From Fibrobacter sp. UWB10 (GTDB lineage: Bacteria > Fibrobacterota > Fibrobacteria > Fibrobacterales > Fibrobacteraceae), in contig NZ_FXUE01000003.1 in the NCBI RefSeq assembly GCF_900182935.1, forward strand, positions 1 through 64,000: 64,000 bases of DNA, written 5' to 3'. Positions 40,326 to 48,820 of this stretch are shown here, in pieces (position 1 is the first letter of the stretch; each line of letters opens with the position of its first letter). The notes beneath the pieces are model-generated. The model was not told where the DNA came from and ran no database searches. It saw only the letters and a list, made by a program, of their open reading frames with translations. The position numbers and the translations under genes were made by a program.

Positions 40326-41297
40326 CTATCTCACCACGAGTGCGGCGAGGGCGAGTTCTTGACTGGTAACGGTCCAGCTACTGCTCTTGAATTCGTAATT
40401 GAGGTCGGCAAGGCGGCGAATTACGCGACAGAGGAGCGGTTTGCCCCAACGGCGGCAACATTCAGCGGCATTGCCTTGCTTGCAGAACATGAAATAGTTC
40501 TTGCCGATTGCCTGCGCTGCATCTTCGGCGCTCATCTTCTTGGCGGTAAGCGACATGAAGTTGAGCAAGTCTACGGCGTGGCTGTAAAGGGCATTTACGA
40601 TGCGGATGGCGTCGTTGTCCTTGTTGCCGTAAAGAATTTCGTGCAGCTTGCGCGTATAGCCTACGGCATCACGCATCCCAAAATAGTTCAGAATTTCGTA
40701 AGGCGGGATTTCGCGGCGGGGCGTAATCAAAGTCTTAACGAGGTCGAACGTGATTTTTGGACAGTCCGGTTCGTAAATCAAGACCTTTTCCAGTTCTTCG
40801 CAAACGAGCTTGGTGTTGGTGCCCAAGGCGTCGGCCAGGTACTGGCTGGCGGCGGGCTCGATCGGCTTTCCGAAGTGAGCGGGTACGTTCGATGCAATCC
40901 ATTCTTGCATCTTGTACTGCTTGGGTTCTTCGTACTTTTCGATTTTGCCGACCTTCTGCAGGATTTTGTAGAGTTCCGAATTCGCGCGGAGTTCGTCAAA
41001 GTCGAGCAGGAGTTTGCAATCGGGGGCGTCCTTGAGCCAGCGGGCGAGAGCCTTGGTTTCATCGGCCTTCATGGCGTCGGCATTGCGGACGACCACTGCC
41101 TGTTCTGGTGCAAACATAGAGACGGCGCCGCAGCTTTCCATAATGAGCCCGGCAACCGATGGAATGTTTGTATCAGAGGCATACACGACCTGCTTGGATA
41201 GCGGGTCGTCTTTGCGGTCTCCGAGAGAGTCTGTCAGGAACTTGTCGACCTGCTTATCCTTGGAGAACTGGTCTTTGCCGATGAGGGCTAGAATCAT
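40326..41297 (-). CDS. holA: DNA polymerase III delta subunit
   Basis: The 323-residue protein matches the HolA clamp-loader subunit. The N-terminal region has LIGKDQFSKDKQVDKFL (in place of a degenerate Walker site). It is followed by AVVVRNADAMKADETKALARWLKD, LLLDFDELRANSELYKILQK and an all-helical collar domain (SQYLADALGTNTKLVCEELEKVLIY, RRWGKPLLCRVIRRLADL). Delta opens the sliding clamp. It is encoded 3 bp after greA on the same strand, so the two are one operon. Confidence 0.88.
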   Translation of the reverse strand: MILALIGKDQFSKDKQVDKFLTDSLGDRKDDPLSKQVVYASDTNIPSVAGLIMESCGAVSMFAPEQAVVVRNADAMKADETKALARWLKDAPDCKLLLDFDELRANSELYKILQKVGKIEKYEEPKQYKMQEWIASNVPAHFGKPIEPAASQYLADALGTNTKLVCEELEKVLIYEPDCPKITFDLVKTLITPRREIPPYEILNYFGMRDAVGYTRKLHEILYGNKDNDAIRIVNALYSHAVDLLNFMSLTAKKMSAEDAAQAIGKNYFMFCKQGNAAECCRRWGKPLLCRVIRRLADLNYEFKSSSWTVTSQELALAALVVR

Positions 41298-41300
41298 AGC

Positions 41301-41765
41301 TTACTTGAAGTCGACGATTTCGAAGCGGTTTTTGCCCTTCGGGGTTACAACTTCGACGATTTCGCCCTTCTTTTTGCCCATGAAGGCAGAACCCATGGGG
41401 CTCTTGAAACTGATCTTGCCGTTCATCGGATCGACGCCTTCGGGGCTCACCAGCTGATAGACCACTTCCTTCTTGGTAGCGAGGTTTTTAGCGGTGACGG
41501 TAGCGCCAAAGCGGACGGTGTCGGAGTTAGCGTCAAATTCAACGATAATTGCATTAGAAATCTGGTCTTCCAGCTTGGGAATTTCCAGATCGATATGAGC
41601 CAGCATTTCCTTGGCGGCGTGGTATTCAGCGTTTTCGCTCAAGTCGCCTTGCTTGCGGGCTTCTTCCATTTCATCTACAACGCGGGGACGTTCGACCTTT
41701 TTGAGGAAGGTGTAACGTTCAACCAATTTGTCGTAAGTTTCTTTAGTACAGGGTGTTTTAGCCAT
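41301..41765 (-). CDS. greA: Transcript cleavage factor GreA
   Basis: The 154-residue product has the N-terminal coiled coil (YDKLVERYTFLKKVERPRVVDEMEEARKQGDLSENAEYHAAKE, of which GDLSENAEY carries the catalytic acidic tip). The C-terminal FKBP-like domain shows FGATVTAKNLATKKEVVYQL and GSAFMGKKKGEIVEVVTPKG. It inserts into the secondary channel of RNA polymerase and triggers cleavage of backtracked RNA. Length is normal (158 in E. coli). It precedes holA. Confidence 0.97.
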   Translation of the reverse strand: MAKTPCTKETYDKLVERYTFLKKVERPRVVDEMEEARKQGDLSENAEYHAAKEMLAHIDLEIPKLEDQISNAIIVEFDANSDTVRFGATVTAKNLATKKEVVYQLVSPEGVDPMNGKISFKSPMGSAFMGKKKGEIVEVVTPKGKNRFEIVDFK

Positions 41766-41864
41766 GACCTTAAATTAGAATTTTTTTGTGGAGCAGAAGC
41801 GGGGGCTGTTCAACATTGTTGCATTTTTCTATAATTTATGACGAAGAAAACAATAGGAGATTCT

Positions 41865-43082
41865 ATGTACACTGTATTGGAAAAAGGCGGCGTTTGTTCC
41901 CCGAAGGGATTCACCGCATCTGGTATTTGTGCAGGCATTAAGGCCAGTGGTAACGCTGACATGGCTCTTTTGAAGAGCGAAAAGGCTGCACGTTGCTTTG
42001 CCGTGTTTACAACGAACAAGGTGAAGGCTGCTCCGGTGCTTTATGACAAAGCTGCTCTTGAACATGCCCACTTTGCTTCTGCTGTTGTGGTGAACAGCGG
42101 TAACGCAAACGCCTGTACCGGCGAACAGGGCCTGCGCGATGCAGAACGCATGGCTGTCCTTACCGAAGAAGCTTTGAAGCTTACTCCGAAGAGCGTGCTC
42201 GTTTGCAGCACCGGTGTGATTGGCCACCTGATGCCGATGGATAAGATTGAAGCCGGTATCCCGAAGCTTGTTGAAAAGCTCCACGCCGACGCTTCCGAAG
42301 AATTTGGCCGTGCCATTCTGACGACTGACCTTGCGCTCAAGAGCCATGCCGTTGAAATCCAGACCGAAAAGGGTGTGGTGACGATTGGTGGCGCCTGCAA
42401 GGGTTCGGGCATGATTCACCCGAACATGGCCACGATGCTTGCCTTTATTACCACTGACCTTGCTTTGCCGATTGATTTCTTTGCTGAATTCCGCGCCGAC
42501 ATCGCTGATTCCTTCAATGCGATTACGGTTGATGGCGATACCAGCACGAACGACACTTGCATTCTCTTGGCTAACGGCATGAGCGGCCTCAAGTACGAAG
42601 ACTTGACGCTCTCTGAACAGGGTGAATTCCGCGCAGCATTGATGCTCGTGATGAAGGAACTGGCTAAGGATATCGTTCGCGACGGCGAAGGTGCAACCAA
42701 GCTGATTGAACTCTGCATCGAAAAGGCCGAAAGTCACGAAGAGGCTTTGCGCATGGCCCGCTTCATTGGTACGTCTAACTTGGCTAAGTGCGCTATGTTC
42801 GGCGAAGACCCGAACTGGGGTCGCATTTTGAGCAGCGCTGGTTCCAGCGGCTGCAATATGATCGCCGAACAGACGGACCTTTTCTTTGGCGACGTGCAGG
42901 TGCTTTCTAATGGCCGCCCGGTACAGCTCGACGAAGAACAGACCAAGGCTCTGCGTGCGGTAGTCCGCCAGCGTGAATACAAAGTAACGCTCGTTCTTAA
43001 CATTGGTCATGCTAGCGCTAGCGCATTCACTTGCGACTTGAGCTACGACTACGTTAAGATCAACGCTGAATACACAACGTAA
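41865..43082 (+). CDS. argJ: Bifunctional glutamate N-acetyltransferase / N-acetylglutamate synthase ArgJ
   Basis: ATG 41865 follows AGGAG at ideal spacing, giving 405 residues; the upstream ATG 41838 would add nine residues. Motifs are FAVFTTNKVKAAPV, VVNSGNANACTGEQG, STGVIGHLMPM and KGSGMIHPNMATMLAFITTD, where the Thr of MATML is the autoproteolytic cleavage site and nucleophile. It continues with VDGDTSTNDTCILLANG. The precursor splits into alpha and beta chains. It recycles the acetyl group in ornithine synthesis. It is monocistronic, and the repeated 3'-UTR element begins one base after its stop. Confidence 0.97.
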   Translation: MYTVLEKGGVCSPKGFTASGICAGIKASGNADMALLKSEKAARCFAVFTTNKVKAAPVLYDKAALEHAHFASAVVVNSGNANACTGEQGLRDAERMAVLTEEALKLTPKSVLVCSTGVIGHLMPMDKIEAGIPKLVEKLHADASEEFGRAILTTDLALKSHAVEIQTEKGVVTIGGACKGSGMIHPNMATMLAFITTDLALPIDFFAEFRADIADSFNAITVDGDTSTNDTCILLANGMSGLKYEDLTLSEQGEFRAALMLVMKELAKDIVRDGEGATKLIELCIEKAESHEEALRMARFIGTSNLAKCAMFGEDPNWGRILSSAGSSGCNMIAEQTDLFFGDVQVLSNGRPVQLDEEQTKALRAVVRQREYKVTLVLNIGHASASAFTCDLSYDYVKINAEYTT

Positions 43083-43083
43083 C

Positions 43084-43126
43084 AGACTGCTCGGCTCTAT
43101 CACATAAACAAGAATGTGATATCGCC
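43084..43126 (+). repeat. 43-nt 3'-UTR hairpin element, argJ copy
   Basis: The element starts one base after TAA 43080-43082: AGACTGCTCGGCTCT, hairpin arms ATCACAT and ATGTGAT around AAACAAGA, then ATCGCC. An outer GGC/GCC pair may extend the stem. It is 41/43 identical to the copy after purC (17748-17790, minus strand). Flanking sequences beyond the element are unrelated. Confidence 0.85.
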
Positions 43127-43141
43127 TCGCTCTCGCAACCA

Positions 43142-43166
43142 CGCCTAGTCAATACTAGGCGTTTGT
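43142..43166 (+). terminator. Probable argJ terminator
   Basis: CGCCTAGT (43142-43149) and ACTAGGCG (43154-43161) flank CAAT and are followed by TTTGTTG. The stem is strong but the T-run is short. Confidence 0.6.
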
Positions 43167-43226
43167 TGCTCACGGAATCCTTAAAATCCTTAAGGCTTTG
43201 TTTTCTAGCGTGAACAACATTTAGTA

Positions 43227-43254
43227 GAAAATCCTGCTTTCGGGCGGGATTTTC
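43227..43254 (+). terminator. Hairpin upstream of the alcohol dehydrogenase gene
   Basis: GAAAATCCTGC (43227-43237) pairs with GCGGGATTTTC (43244-43254), one pair being T-G, around a TTTCGG loop; TTGTATTTTT follows. It may be a second argJ terminator or a leader hairpin of the next gene (ATG 43286, with AGGAG at 43267-43271). Confidence 0.6.
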
Positions 43255-43285
43255 TTGTATTTTTAGGAGAAACAAGAGGATAAAC

Positions 43286-44464
43286 ATGGATAATTTCAAC
43301 TTCTACAGCCCCACAGAATTCGTATTTGGCATGAACCGCGAAAATGAATGCGGTGAACTCGTTAAAAAGTATGGTGGCACCAAGGTGTTGATTCATTACG
43401 GTGGGGGCTCTGCGGTGCGTTCGGGCTTGATTGACCGCGTGAAGGCATCGCTCGATGCTGCAGGAATTCCGCATGTGGAACTCGGCGGCGTGAAGCCGAA
43501 CCCGCACGATTCGCTCGTGTACAAGGGTATTGAAATTGTCCGCGAAAATGGGATTGATTTTATTTTGGCGGTGGGCGGCGGCTCCACGATTGATAGCTCC
43601 AAGGCCATTGCGATGGGGGTTCCTTATAAGGGCGATTTCTGGGATTTTTACGAGGGCAAGGCTTCGGCTGCATGTGCGCTCCCGATTGGCGTGGTGCAGA
43701 CCATTGCGGCGGCCGGTTCCGAGGGCAGCGGCGATTCCGTGGTGACCAGGGAAGATGGCATGCTCAAGCGCGGTGCAAGCAGCGAACATATTCGCCCGAA
43801 GTTCGCGGTGCAGAATCCGGCGCTCCTTTGCACGTTGCCTGCTTACCAGACTGCTTGCGGCATTACCGACATTATTGCCCACATTTTTGAACGCTATTTC
43901 ACGAATACGCTCGAAGTCGAAACCACAGACCGTCTTTGCGAAGGCCTGCTCTTGGCCATGCTCAAGGAAGGCCCGCGCGCCATTGCCGACCCGACCAATT
44001 ATCAGGTTCGCGCCAACATCATGTGGGCGGGTACGGTAGCCCACAATGATATTGTGGGCTGCGGGCGCAGTCAAGACTGGAACAGTCACGCCATCGAGCA
44101 TGAACTTTCGGCACTTTACGACTGCGCCCATGGCGCGGGTCTCGCTGTCATTATGCCGGCATGGATGGAATACGTAGTCGACCATAACGTGATGCGTTTT
44201 GCGCAGATGGCGACGCGTGTTTTCGGCTGCCAGATGAATTTCGAAAACCCGAAGGCGACTGCCCTTGAGGGCATCAAGGCTTTCCGCAAGTTCCTGCATT
44301 CTATCGGTATGCCCATCAACTTTGCAGAACTCGGCGCCAAGGAAGAAGATATCCCGAAACTGGTTGAAAAGCTCAATCCTGGTGATGGCTGGGGCTTTGT
44401 TCCGCTCAAGGCGAAGGATGTGACCGCGATTTACACCATCGCTGCGCACGCCTCTCTCGAATAG
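43286..44464 (+). CDS. Iron-containing alcohol dehydrogenase (YqhD/BdhA-type)
   Basis: The 392-residue protein opens with FNFYSPTEFVFG, as in the YqhD/butanol-dehydrogenase branch of group III alcohol dehydrogenases. It has VLIHYGGGSAVRSGL, LAVGGGSTIDSSKAIA (NAD(P)H pyrophosphate loop), and metal-site residues in GITDIIAHIFE (Asp, His), SHAIEHELSALYDCAHGAGLA (two His). The usual metal is Fe or Zn. It reduces aldehydes with NADPH in relatives such as E. coli YqhD. In a fermentative organism this may serve aldehyde detoxification or alcohol formation. The next gene follows after 20 bp. Confidence 0.93.
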   Translation: MDNFNFYSPTEFVFGMNRENECGELVKKYGGTKVLIHYGGGSAVRSGLIDRVKASLDAAGIPHVELGGVKPNPHDSLVYKGIEIVRENGIDFILAVGGGSTIDSSKAIAMGVPYKGDFWDFYEGKASAACALPIGVVQTIAAAGSEGSGDSVVTREDGMLKRGASSEHIRPKFAVQNPALLCTLPAYQTACGITDIIAHIFERYFTNTLEVETTDRLCEGLLLAMLKEGPRAIADPTNYQVRANIMWAGTVAHNDIVGCGRSQDWNSHAIEHELSALYDCAHGAGLAVIMPAWMEYVVDHNVMRFAQMATRVFGCQMNFENPKATALEGIKAFRKFLHSIGMPINFAELGAKEEDIPKLVEKLNPGDGWGFVPLKAKDVTAIYTIAAHASLE

Positions 44465-44484
44465 CTTGCAGTTTGGTCTAGCGT

Positions 44485-45498
44485 ATGAAAGCTTTATTCA
44501 TCGGCGGTACAGGAACTATCAGCATGGCCATCACGCGGCTTGCTGTGGCCCAGGGCTGGAAACTCTACCTGCTCAATCGCGGAAACCGCCCTGCAGAAGA
44601 CATTCCTGCGGGAGTCGAAATCATTCAGGCAGATATCTACGACGAAGCTGCTGTTGCTGAAAAAATCAAGGGCATGCAGTTCGATGTGGTCTGCGACTTC
44701 ATCGTATTTCATCCGAGTGCGCTTGAACGCGATTACCGCTTGTTTAAGGATAAAACCAAACAGTTCATGTACATCAGTTCTGCGAGCGCTTACCAGAAAC
44801 CGCTTTCGGATTATCGCATTACCGAGGGCACGCCTCTCGCGAATCCGTACTGGGAATATTCCCGCAACAAGATTGCGGGGGAGGAATTCCTAATGCGCAA
44901 GTACCGTGAGGACGGTTTCCCGATTACGATTGTGCGCCCGAGCCATACCTACGATGAACGCCACATTCCACTGGGCGTTCACGGCAAAAACGGTAGCTGG
45001 CAAGTTGCAAAGCGCATGCTCGAAGGCAAGCCCGTCATCATTCACGGTGACGGCACGAGCCTTTGGACCATGACTTTCAACACTGATTTTGCCCGCGGCT
45101 TTGTGGGCCTGATGGGCAATGTGCATGCTATCGGTGAATCGTTCCAGATTACAAGCGACGAAACGCTCACCTGGAATCAGATTTACAAGGCGGTTGCCGA
45201 CGCCCTCGGTGTTGAACTCAAGCCGTATTACGTGTCTTCGCAGTTCCTTGCAGACGTAAGTGATTACGATTTGCTCGGGAGTCTGATTGGCGACAAGGCG
45301 AATTCCGTGGTGTTTGACAATTCCAAGCTCAAGCGCGCTGTGCCGACTTTCCGTACCGAGGTCCGTTTTGACCAAGGAATTCGCCGCACGATTGACTATG
45401 TGCTTGCGCATCCGGAATTCCAGAAGGAAGATCCCGAATTCGATGCTTGGTGCGATAAAGTGATTGTGACGCTGGAAACCGCGAAGAAATCTTTTTAA
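44485..45498 (+). CDS. NAD-dependent epimerase/dehydratase-like SDR protein
   Basis: The 337-residue extended short-chain dehydrogenase/reductase has the dinucleotide loop MKALFIGGTGTISMA (G8, G9, G11-type), the active-site serine region MYISSASAYQ and the Y-x3-K pair in YWEYSRNKIAGEEF. PITIVRPSHTYDERHIP is the usual following strand. It resembles NAD-dependent epimerases and the chloroplast CSP41/mRNA-binding branch. The substrate is unknown. The ATG at 44485 follows the alcohol dehydrogenase gene closely, suggesting co-transcription. Confidence 0.85.
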   Translation: MKALFIGGTGTISMAITRLAVAQGWKLYLLNRGNRPAEDIPAGVEIIQADIYDEAAVAEKIKGMQFDVVCDFIVFHPSALERDYRLFKDKTKQFMYISSASAYQKPLSDYRITEGTPLANPYWEYSRNKIAGEEFLMRKYREDGFPITIVRPSHTYDERHIPLGVHGKNGSWQVAKRMLEGKPVIIHGDGTSLWTMTFNTDFARGFVGLMGNVHAIGESFQITSDETLTWNQIYKAVADALGVELKPYYVSSQFLADVSDYDLLGSLIGDKANSVVFDNSKLKRAVPTFRTEVRFDQGIRRTIDYVLAHPEFQKEDPEFDAWCDKVIVTLETAKKSF

Positions 45499-45525
45499 CC
45501 TCGAAATATAAACTACATTTGAACT

Positions 45526-46332
45526 ATGAAAAAACATTTGTTCAAATGCGTTTTTAGTTTTTTTGTTTTAGCTGAGTTAATCATTACTTTTGTGGCTTGC
45601 GGAGATAATACAAGTTCTGCAAGTTCTAGAGACGATTGCCCTGAAAATTATATTTGCGATACAATCTACACCGATGTGAGGGTCTATAGCTTTGTTTACT
45701 ATGTGGGCAAAGATTCCCTAGATACGGTGACGGCGACAACGGATAGGATGACTTGTGATATCGAGGATGATAATTTTCATTGTTCCTTGATGTTTATTCA
45801 TGGGTGTTTTTCCTATAGTTATAGCGTGGCAAGCGCAAATGGTATCGTAAAGGATTCTGCCAAGCATTTAACGGTAAATGTGACGCGAGTCGACACGACC
45901 TACATCAATTATGGCAAAAAACGCTTGATTGATTACGTGCCGGCCTATGTTGAAGTTCCCAAGTTGTCGGAAAAGAAATTGCAAGACTTGTTCGACACGT
46001 TGATACTCAAGCCCTATGATAGCAAGTATTATTCCTATTATGGGCATACAGATCATTTCTTGAGCAACTATTATATTGATGGCAAAGACTTGCCCGATGG
46101 ATTTGGAGTTTCTTCTAATACGGAAAGGATTGTAACGCTTTTAGGTTGTGGGGATACCACTTATACGAATTATCCGCTGATACCTAAAGATATAGAAACT
46201 CGTTTGTACATGTTTCTTGAAGAACCGCTAGAAAAGGATACCACGATTACGTGGATGGCATATTACACCGATATGTACGGTGTCGAGGATTCTTTAGAAG
46301 TGACGACTTTCGTTACGATGGAAGAGGATTAA
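45526..46332 (+). CDS. Secreted lipoprotein of unknown function
   Basis: The 268-residue product has a lipoprotein signal with Cys at about residue 25 (LIITFVACGDN). A Ser-rich linker (TSSASSRDDC) follows, then a beta-rich, Tyr- and Asp-rich mature part. Lipoproteins of this kind with ACG-D-N/S and Ser-rich linkers are common in Fibrobacter from memory. Several Cys (CPENYICD, MTCD, HCS, HGC, LGCGD) could form disulfides in the periplasm. AT-rich codon use differs from neighbouring housekeeping genes. No family recognised. Confidence 0.7.
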   Translation: MKKHLFKCVFSFFVLAELIITFVACGDNTSSASSRDDCPENYICDTIYTDVRVYSFVYYVGKDSLDTVTATTDRMTCDIEDDNFHCSLMFIHGCFSYSYSVASANGIVKDSAKHLTVNVTRVDTTYINYGKKRLIDYVPAYVEVPKLSEKKLQDLFDTLILKPYDSKYYSYYGHTDHFLSNYYIDGKDLPDGFGVSSNTERIVTLLGCGDTTYTNYPLIPKDIETRLYMFLEEPLEKDTTITWMAYYTDMYGVEDSLEVTTFVTMEED

Positions 46333-46360
46333 ATCGCTTTTTTTAGAAGGCTTTGACTGC

Positions 46361-48742
46361 TTATCTTGAAAGTTCTACGGCGTAGTCAGCGGCGTTCACG
46401 AAGTCTTGTGCATGCTCGATGGCGATGACGGTGTGGCCCGCTTCGGTGAGGCCGCGAATCAGGTCGAGTAGGTGCTGGATGTCCTTTTGATGGAGACCAC
46501 GTGCGGGTTCGTCGAAAAGGAATAGCGTATTCGGCGCCTTCGCGCGAGCGAGGGCGATGGAAAGACGCAAGCGTGCGCGTTCACCGCCGGAGAGGTGCGT
46601 CGTAGTCTGTCCGAGTTTCAGGTAGTCGAGGCCCGTATCTACAAGCGGTTTGAGCTTGTCGGCGAAAGGCTTCATATTAATGAACAATTTGTAGGCGTAG
46701 CCGACTTCTAGGTCATAGATGTCGGCGATGGAAAGCGACTTGAAGCGGACTTCGAGAATTTCATCTTTGAAACGTCTGCCGAGGCACACGGGGCATTCGG
46801 ATTCTTCGTAGCCCGCGGGGTCGAGGATGACGCCTTCGCCCTTGCAGTTTTCGCAGCGGCCTCCGGGGGCGTGCGTCGCGAACTTGGCGGCGGTGTAGCC
46901 GCGGACCTTGCTCTCGGGAAGTTTTGCGAATAGGTCGCGGAGAATCGTGTTCAGGTTGATGGCCGAGGCGACGGTACTGCGTCGGTTCCCGTGGAAGTCA
47001 CCTGTCGAAAGAATCGATAGCGCCTGGATGCCGAGGCTTCCGAATTCTCCCTTGGTAGCACGCGGCGCCAAGTTCCTGAAGAAAATCGTAGACTTGCCGC
47101 TACCGCTCTGACCCGTGATGACGCTGAACTTTTGCACCGGGAAATGTGCGGTGACCGGCTTCATATCGAACATCGCGAAGTTCTCAACATCGATAGTCGC
47201 GGTTTTCTTCTTTGGATCCTTCGACGTTCTCTCGTCTCTCGTCTTTCGTCTCTCGTCTAGTAACTTGATCCAATTCCCTGTGGGCGATGCCGGGTTGCCG
47301 AGAACTTCTTTCGCAGTTCCTTGCAACAATATTTCGCCGCCTTTTTCACCTGCGCCAGGCCCCATTTCAATAATCCAGTCGGCTTTCTTGATGAGGGCGG
47401 GATTGTGGTCGATGAGCACAAGCGTGTTTCCACGGGACTGAACCTTCTTGAGGACTTTCCAGAGGGCTTCGACATCGCTCTGGTGCAAACCGCTGGCGGG
47501 TTCGTCGAGGACTATCAAGAGATTGTTCAAGTGCCCGGTGCTGAGGCTCGAAAGCCGAAGTCTTTGGACTTCGCCACCCGATAGGGTGGCGCCTGCACGC
47601 CCTGCCGTAAGGTAGCCGATATCAAGGTCGACAATCGCCTGAATACGGTCTACGAGCGTGCGGAATGCGGGTTGCTGCTTTGCCGACAGTCGATTGTCGA
47701 ACAGGGTGTGCAGCCGGCTTTCGAGTTCCGCGAAAGGCGTGCTTAAAATGTCTTGCCAAGTGGTACGGATTTTGCGCGGCTCATCTTCGCTTGAAATGCT
47801 TTCAATCGCCGCGTTCAAAAAATTCTGCTTGAGTCGAAGTCCCTTGCAATCCGGGCATTCTTCGCTGTTGTCGCCGTCTTCGATGATTCCGGTGCCGCCA
47901 CATTTTTCGCAAACGCTCGTGCGGGAATACGGCGACAAGTCTTCAGGTGCGAGCGGTCTAGAAAGCTGTGCCCCATGTTCCGGGCAGCGCGGCACCGTGC
48001 TGAAAAGTTTGCGGCTCCCGTTGATGTCTAGAATCAATTCGCCGTGTGTGAGCTTCAAGACTCCATCGACTGCTTCGGCAATGCGGGTGCGCGTGTTCTC
48101 GCGAACAATCACGCGGTCCACGACAATAAAGAATTCCTTCGGGACAATCTTCTTTTCGTTTTCAGTCAAGTCTGCAAGCGAATAGCTGACATCATCTGCC
48201 ATGGCGCGCGTAAAGCCTTGCGCCAGGAACACCGCCGCCAACTTATCGAGGTTCGCGCGTTTCTCGGCGTCAACTCTTGCAAAGAACTGCAACTTGCTCC
48301 CTTGCGGCAAACTCGCAATTTCGCGAATCATGTCTTCGCGGCTCATGCTTTCCATGGGCTTTCCGCAAACGGGGCAAGCGGGCTTCGCATATGCCGCAAA
48401 CAAGGCGCGTAAAGTCGAATCGCATTCCGAAATGCTCAAGGCGTAAGCCTTTGCTGGCGTTTCACCGTGGCTTGGGCCAACGGCTAGGCTTGCGGGTAAA
48501 CCTTCGGCGCTATCCAGCGGAATAATGCGACGACCGCCTAGTAGTTCCGCCGCAAACGGCGAAAGCGTTTCCAAATAGCGGCGCTTGGATTCCCCGTGCA
48601 GGGTGTCAAGCACAAGCGTCGACTTTCCGCAACCCGAAGGTCCGCATACCACAGAAATCTTGCCCAGCGGGAACTGGGCATCGATATTCTTCAGGTTGTG
48701 CAGCCTGCAGCCGCGTACGGATATGAAACTTAAACCAGCCAC
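46361..48742 (-). CDS. UvrA paralogue (short excinuclease-A-like ABC ATPase)
   Basis: The product has 793 residues versus ~940 for housekeeping UvrA. It keeps both ABC modules: Walker A CGPSGCGKSTLVLDTLHGES and TGQSGSGKSTIFF; signatures ATLSGGEVQRLRLSSL and HLSGGERARLRLSIA; Walker B LLIVLDEPASGLH and LFLFDEPARGLH. Zinc modules are seen as CPVCG, CEKCGG...CPDCKG and CENCKGEG...CPVCLG. The UvrB-interaction domain looks reduced. Such UvrA2-like proteins are linked to DNA-drug tolerance; the exact role is open. The linker after the first module (DERRKTRDERTSKD) is encoded by a 7-bp tandem repeat (47230-47257). Confidence 0.85.
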   Translation of the reverse strand: MAGLSFISVRGCRLHNLKNIDAQFPLGKISVVCGPSGCGKSTLVLDTLHGESKRRYLETLSPFAAELLGGRRIIPLDSAEGLPASLAVGPSHGETPAKAYALSISECDSTLRALFAAYAKPACPVCGKPMESMSREDMIREIASLPQGSKLQFFARVDAEKRANLDKLAAVFLAQGFTRAMADDVSYSLADLTENEKKIVPKEFFIVVDRVIVRENTRTRIAEAVDGVLKLTHGELILDINGSRKLFSTVPRCPEHGAQLSRPLAPEDLSPYSRTSVCEKCGGTGIIEDGDNSEECPDCKGLRLKQNFLNAAIESISSEDEPRKIRTTWQDILSTPFAELESRLHTLFDNRLSAKQQPAFRTLVDRIQAIVDLDIGYLTAGRAGATLSGGEVQRLRLSSLSTGHLNNLLIVLDEPASGLHQSDVEALWKVLKKVQSRGNTLVLIDHNPALIKKADWIIEMGPGAGEKGGEILLQGTAKEVLGNPASPTGNWIKLLDERRKTRDERTSKDPKKKTATIDVENFAMFDMKPVTAHFPVQKFSVITGQSGSGKSTIFFRNLAPRATKGEFGSLGIQALSILSTGDFHGNRRSTVASAINLNTILRDLFAKLPESKVRGYTAAKFATHAPGGRCENCKGEGVILDPAGYEESECPVCLGRRFKDEILEVRFKSLSIADIYDLEVGYAYKLFINMKPFADKLKPLVDTGLDYLKLGQTTTHLSGGERARLRLSIALARAKAPNTLFLFDEPARGLHQKDIQHLLDLIRGLTEAGHTVIAIEHAQDFVNAADYAVELSR
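47230..47257. repeat. Heptanucleotide tandem repeat inside the UvrA paralogue gene
   Basis: Four 7-bp units read TCTCGTC, TCTCGTC, TTTCGTC and TCTCGTC on the plus strand. They encode part of the basic/acidic linker between the two ABC modules. Seven is not a multiple of three, so gain or loss of one unit would shift the frame. Confidence 0.85.
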
Positions 48743-48749
48743 TAGTTAC

Positions 48750-48820
48750 CCAGTTGGTAATGTGTAGTGTGGAATGTGTAATGTGAAATGGATGACTTCA
48801 CATCTCACACTTCACATTTT
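48750..48820. repeat. Cluster of AATGTG-type short repeats
   Basis: Between the beta-barrel gene and the UvrA paralogue, (A)ATGTG(T/A)A motifs repeat (AATGTGTAGTG, AATGTGTAATGTG) and are followed by their inverses (TTCACAT, TCACACTTCACATT). AATGTGTAATGTG also occurs at about 8862-8874 between nrnA and the HAD gene. The function is unknown. Confidence 0.6.
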
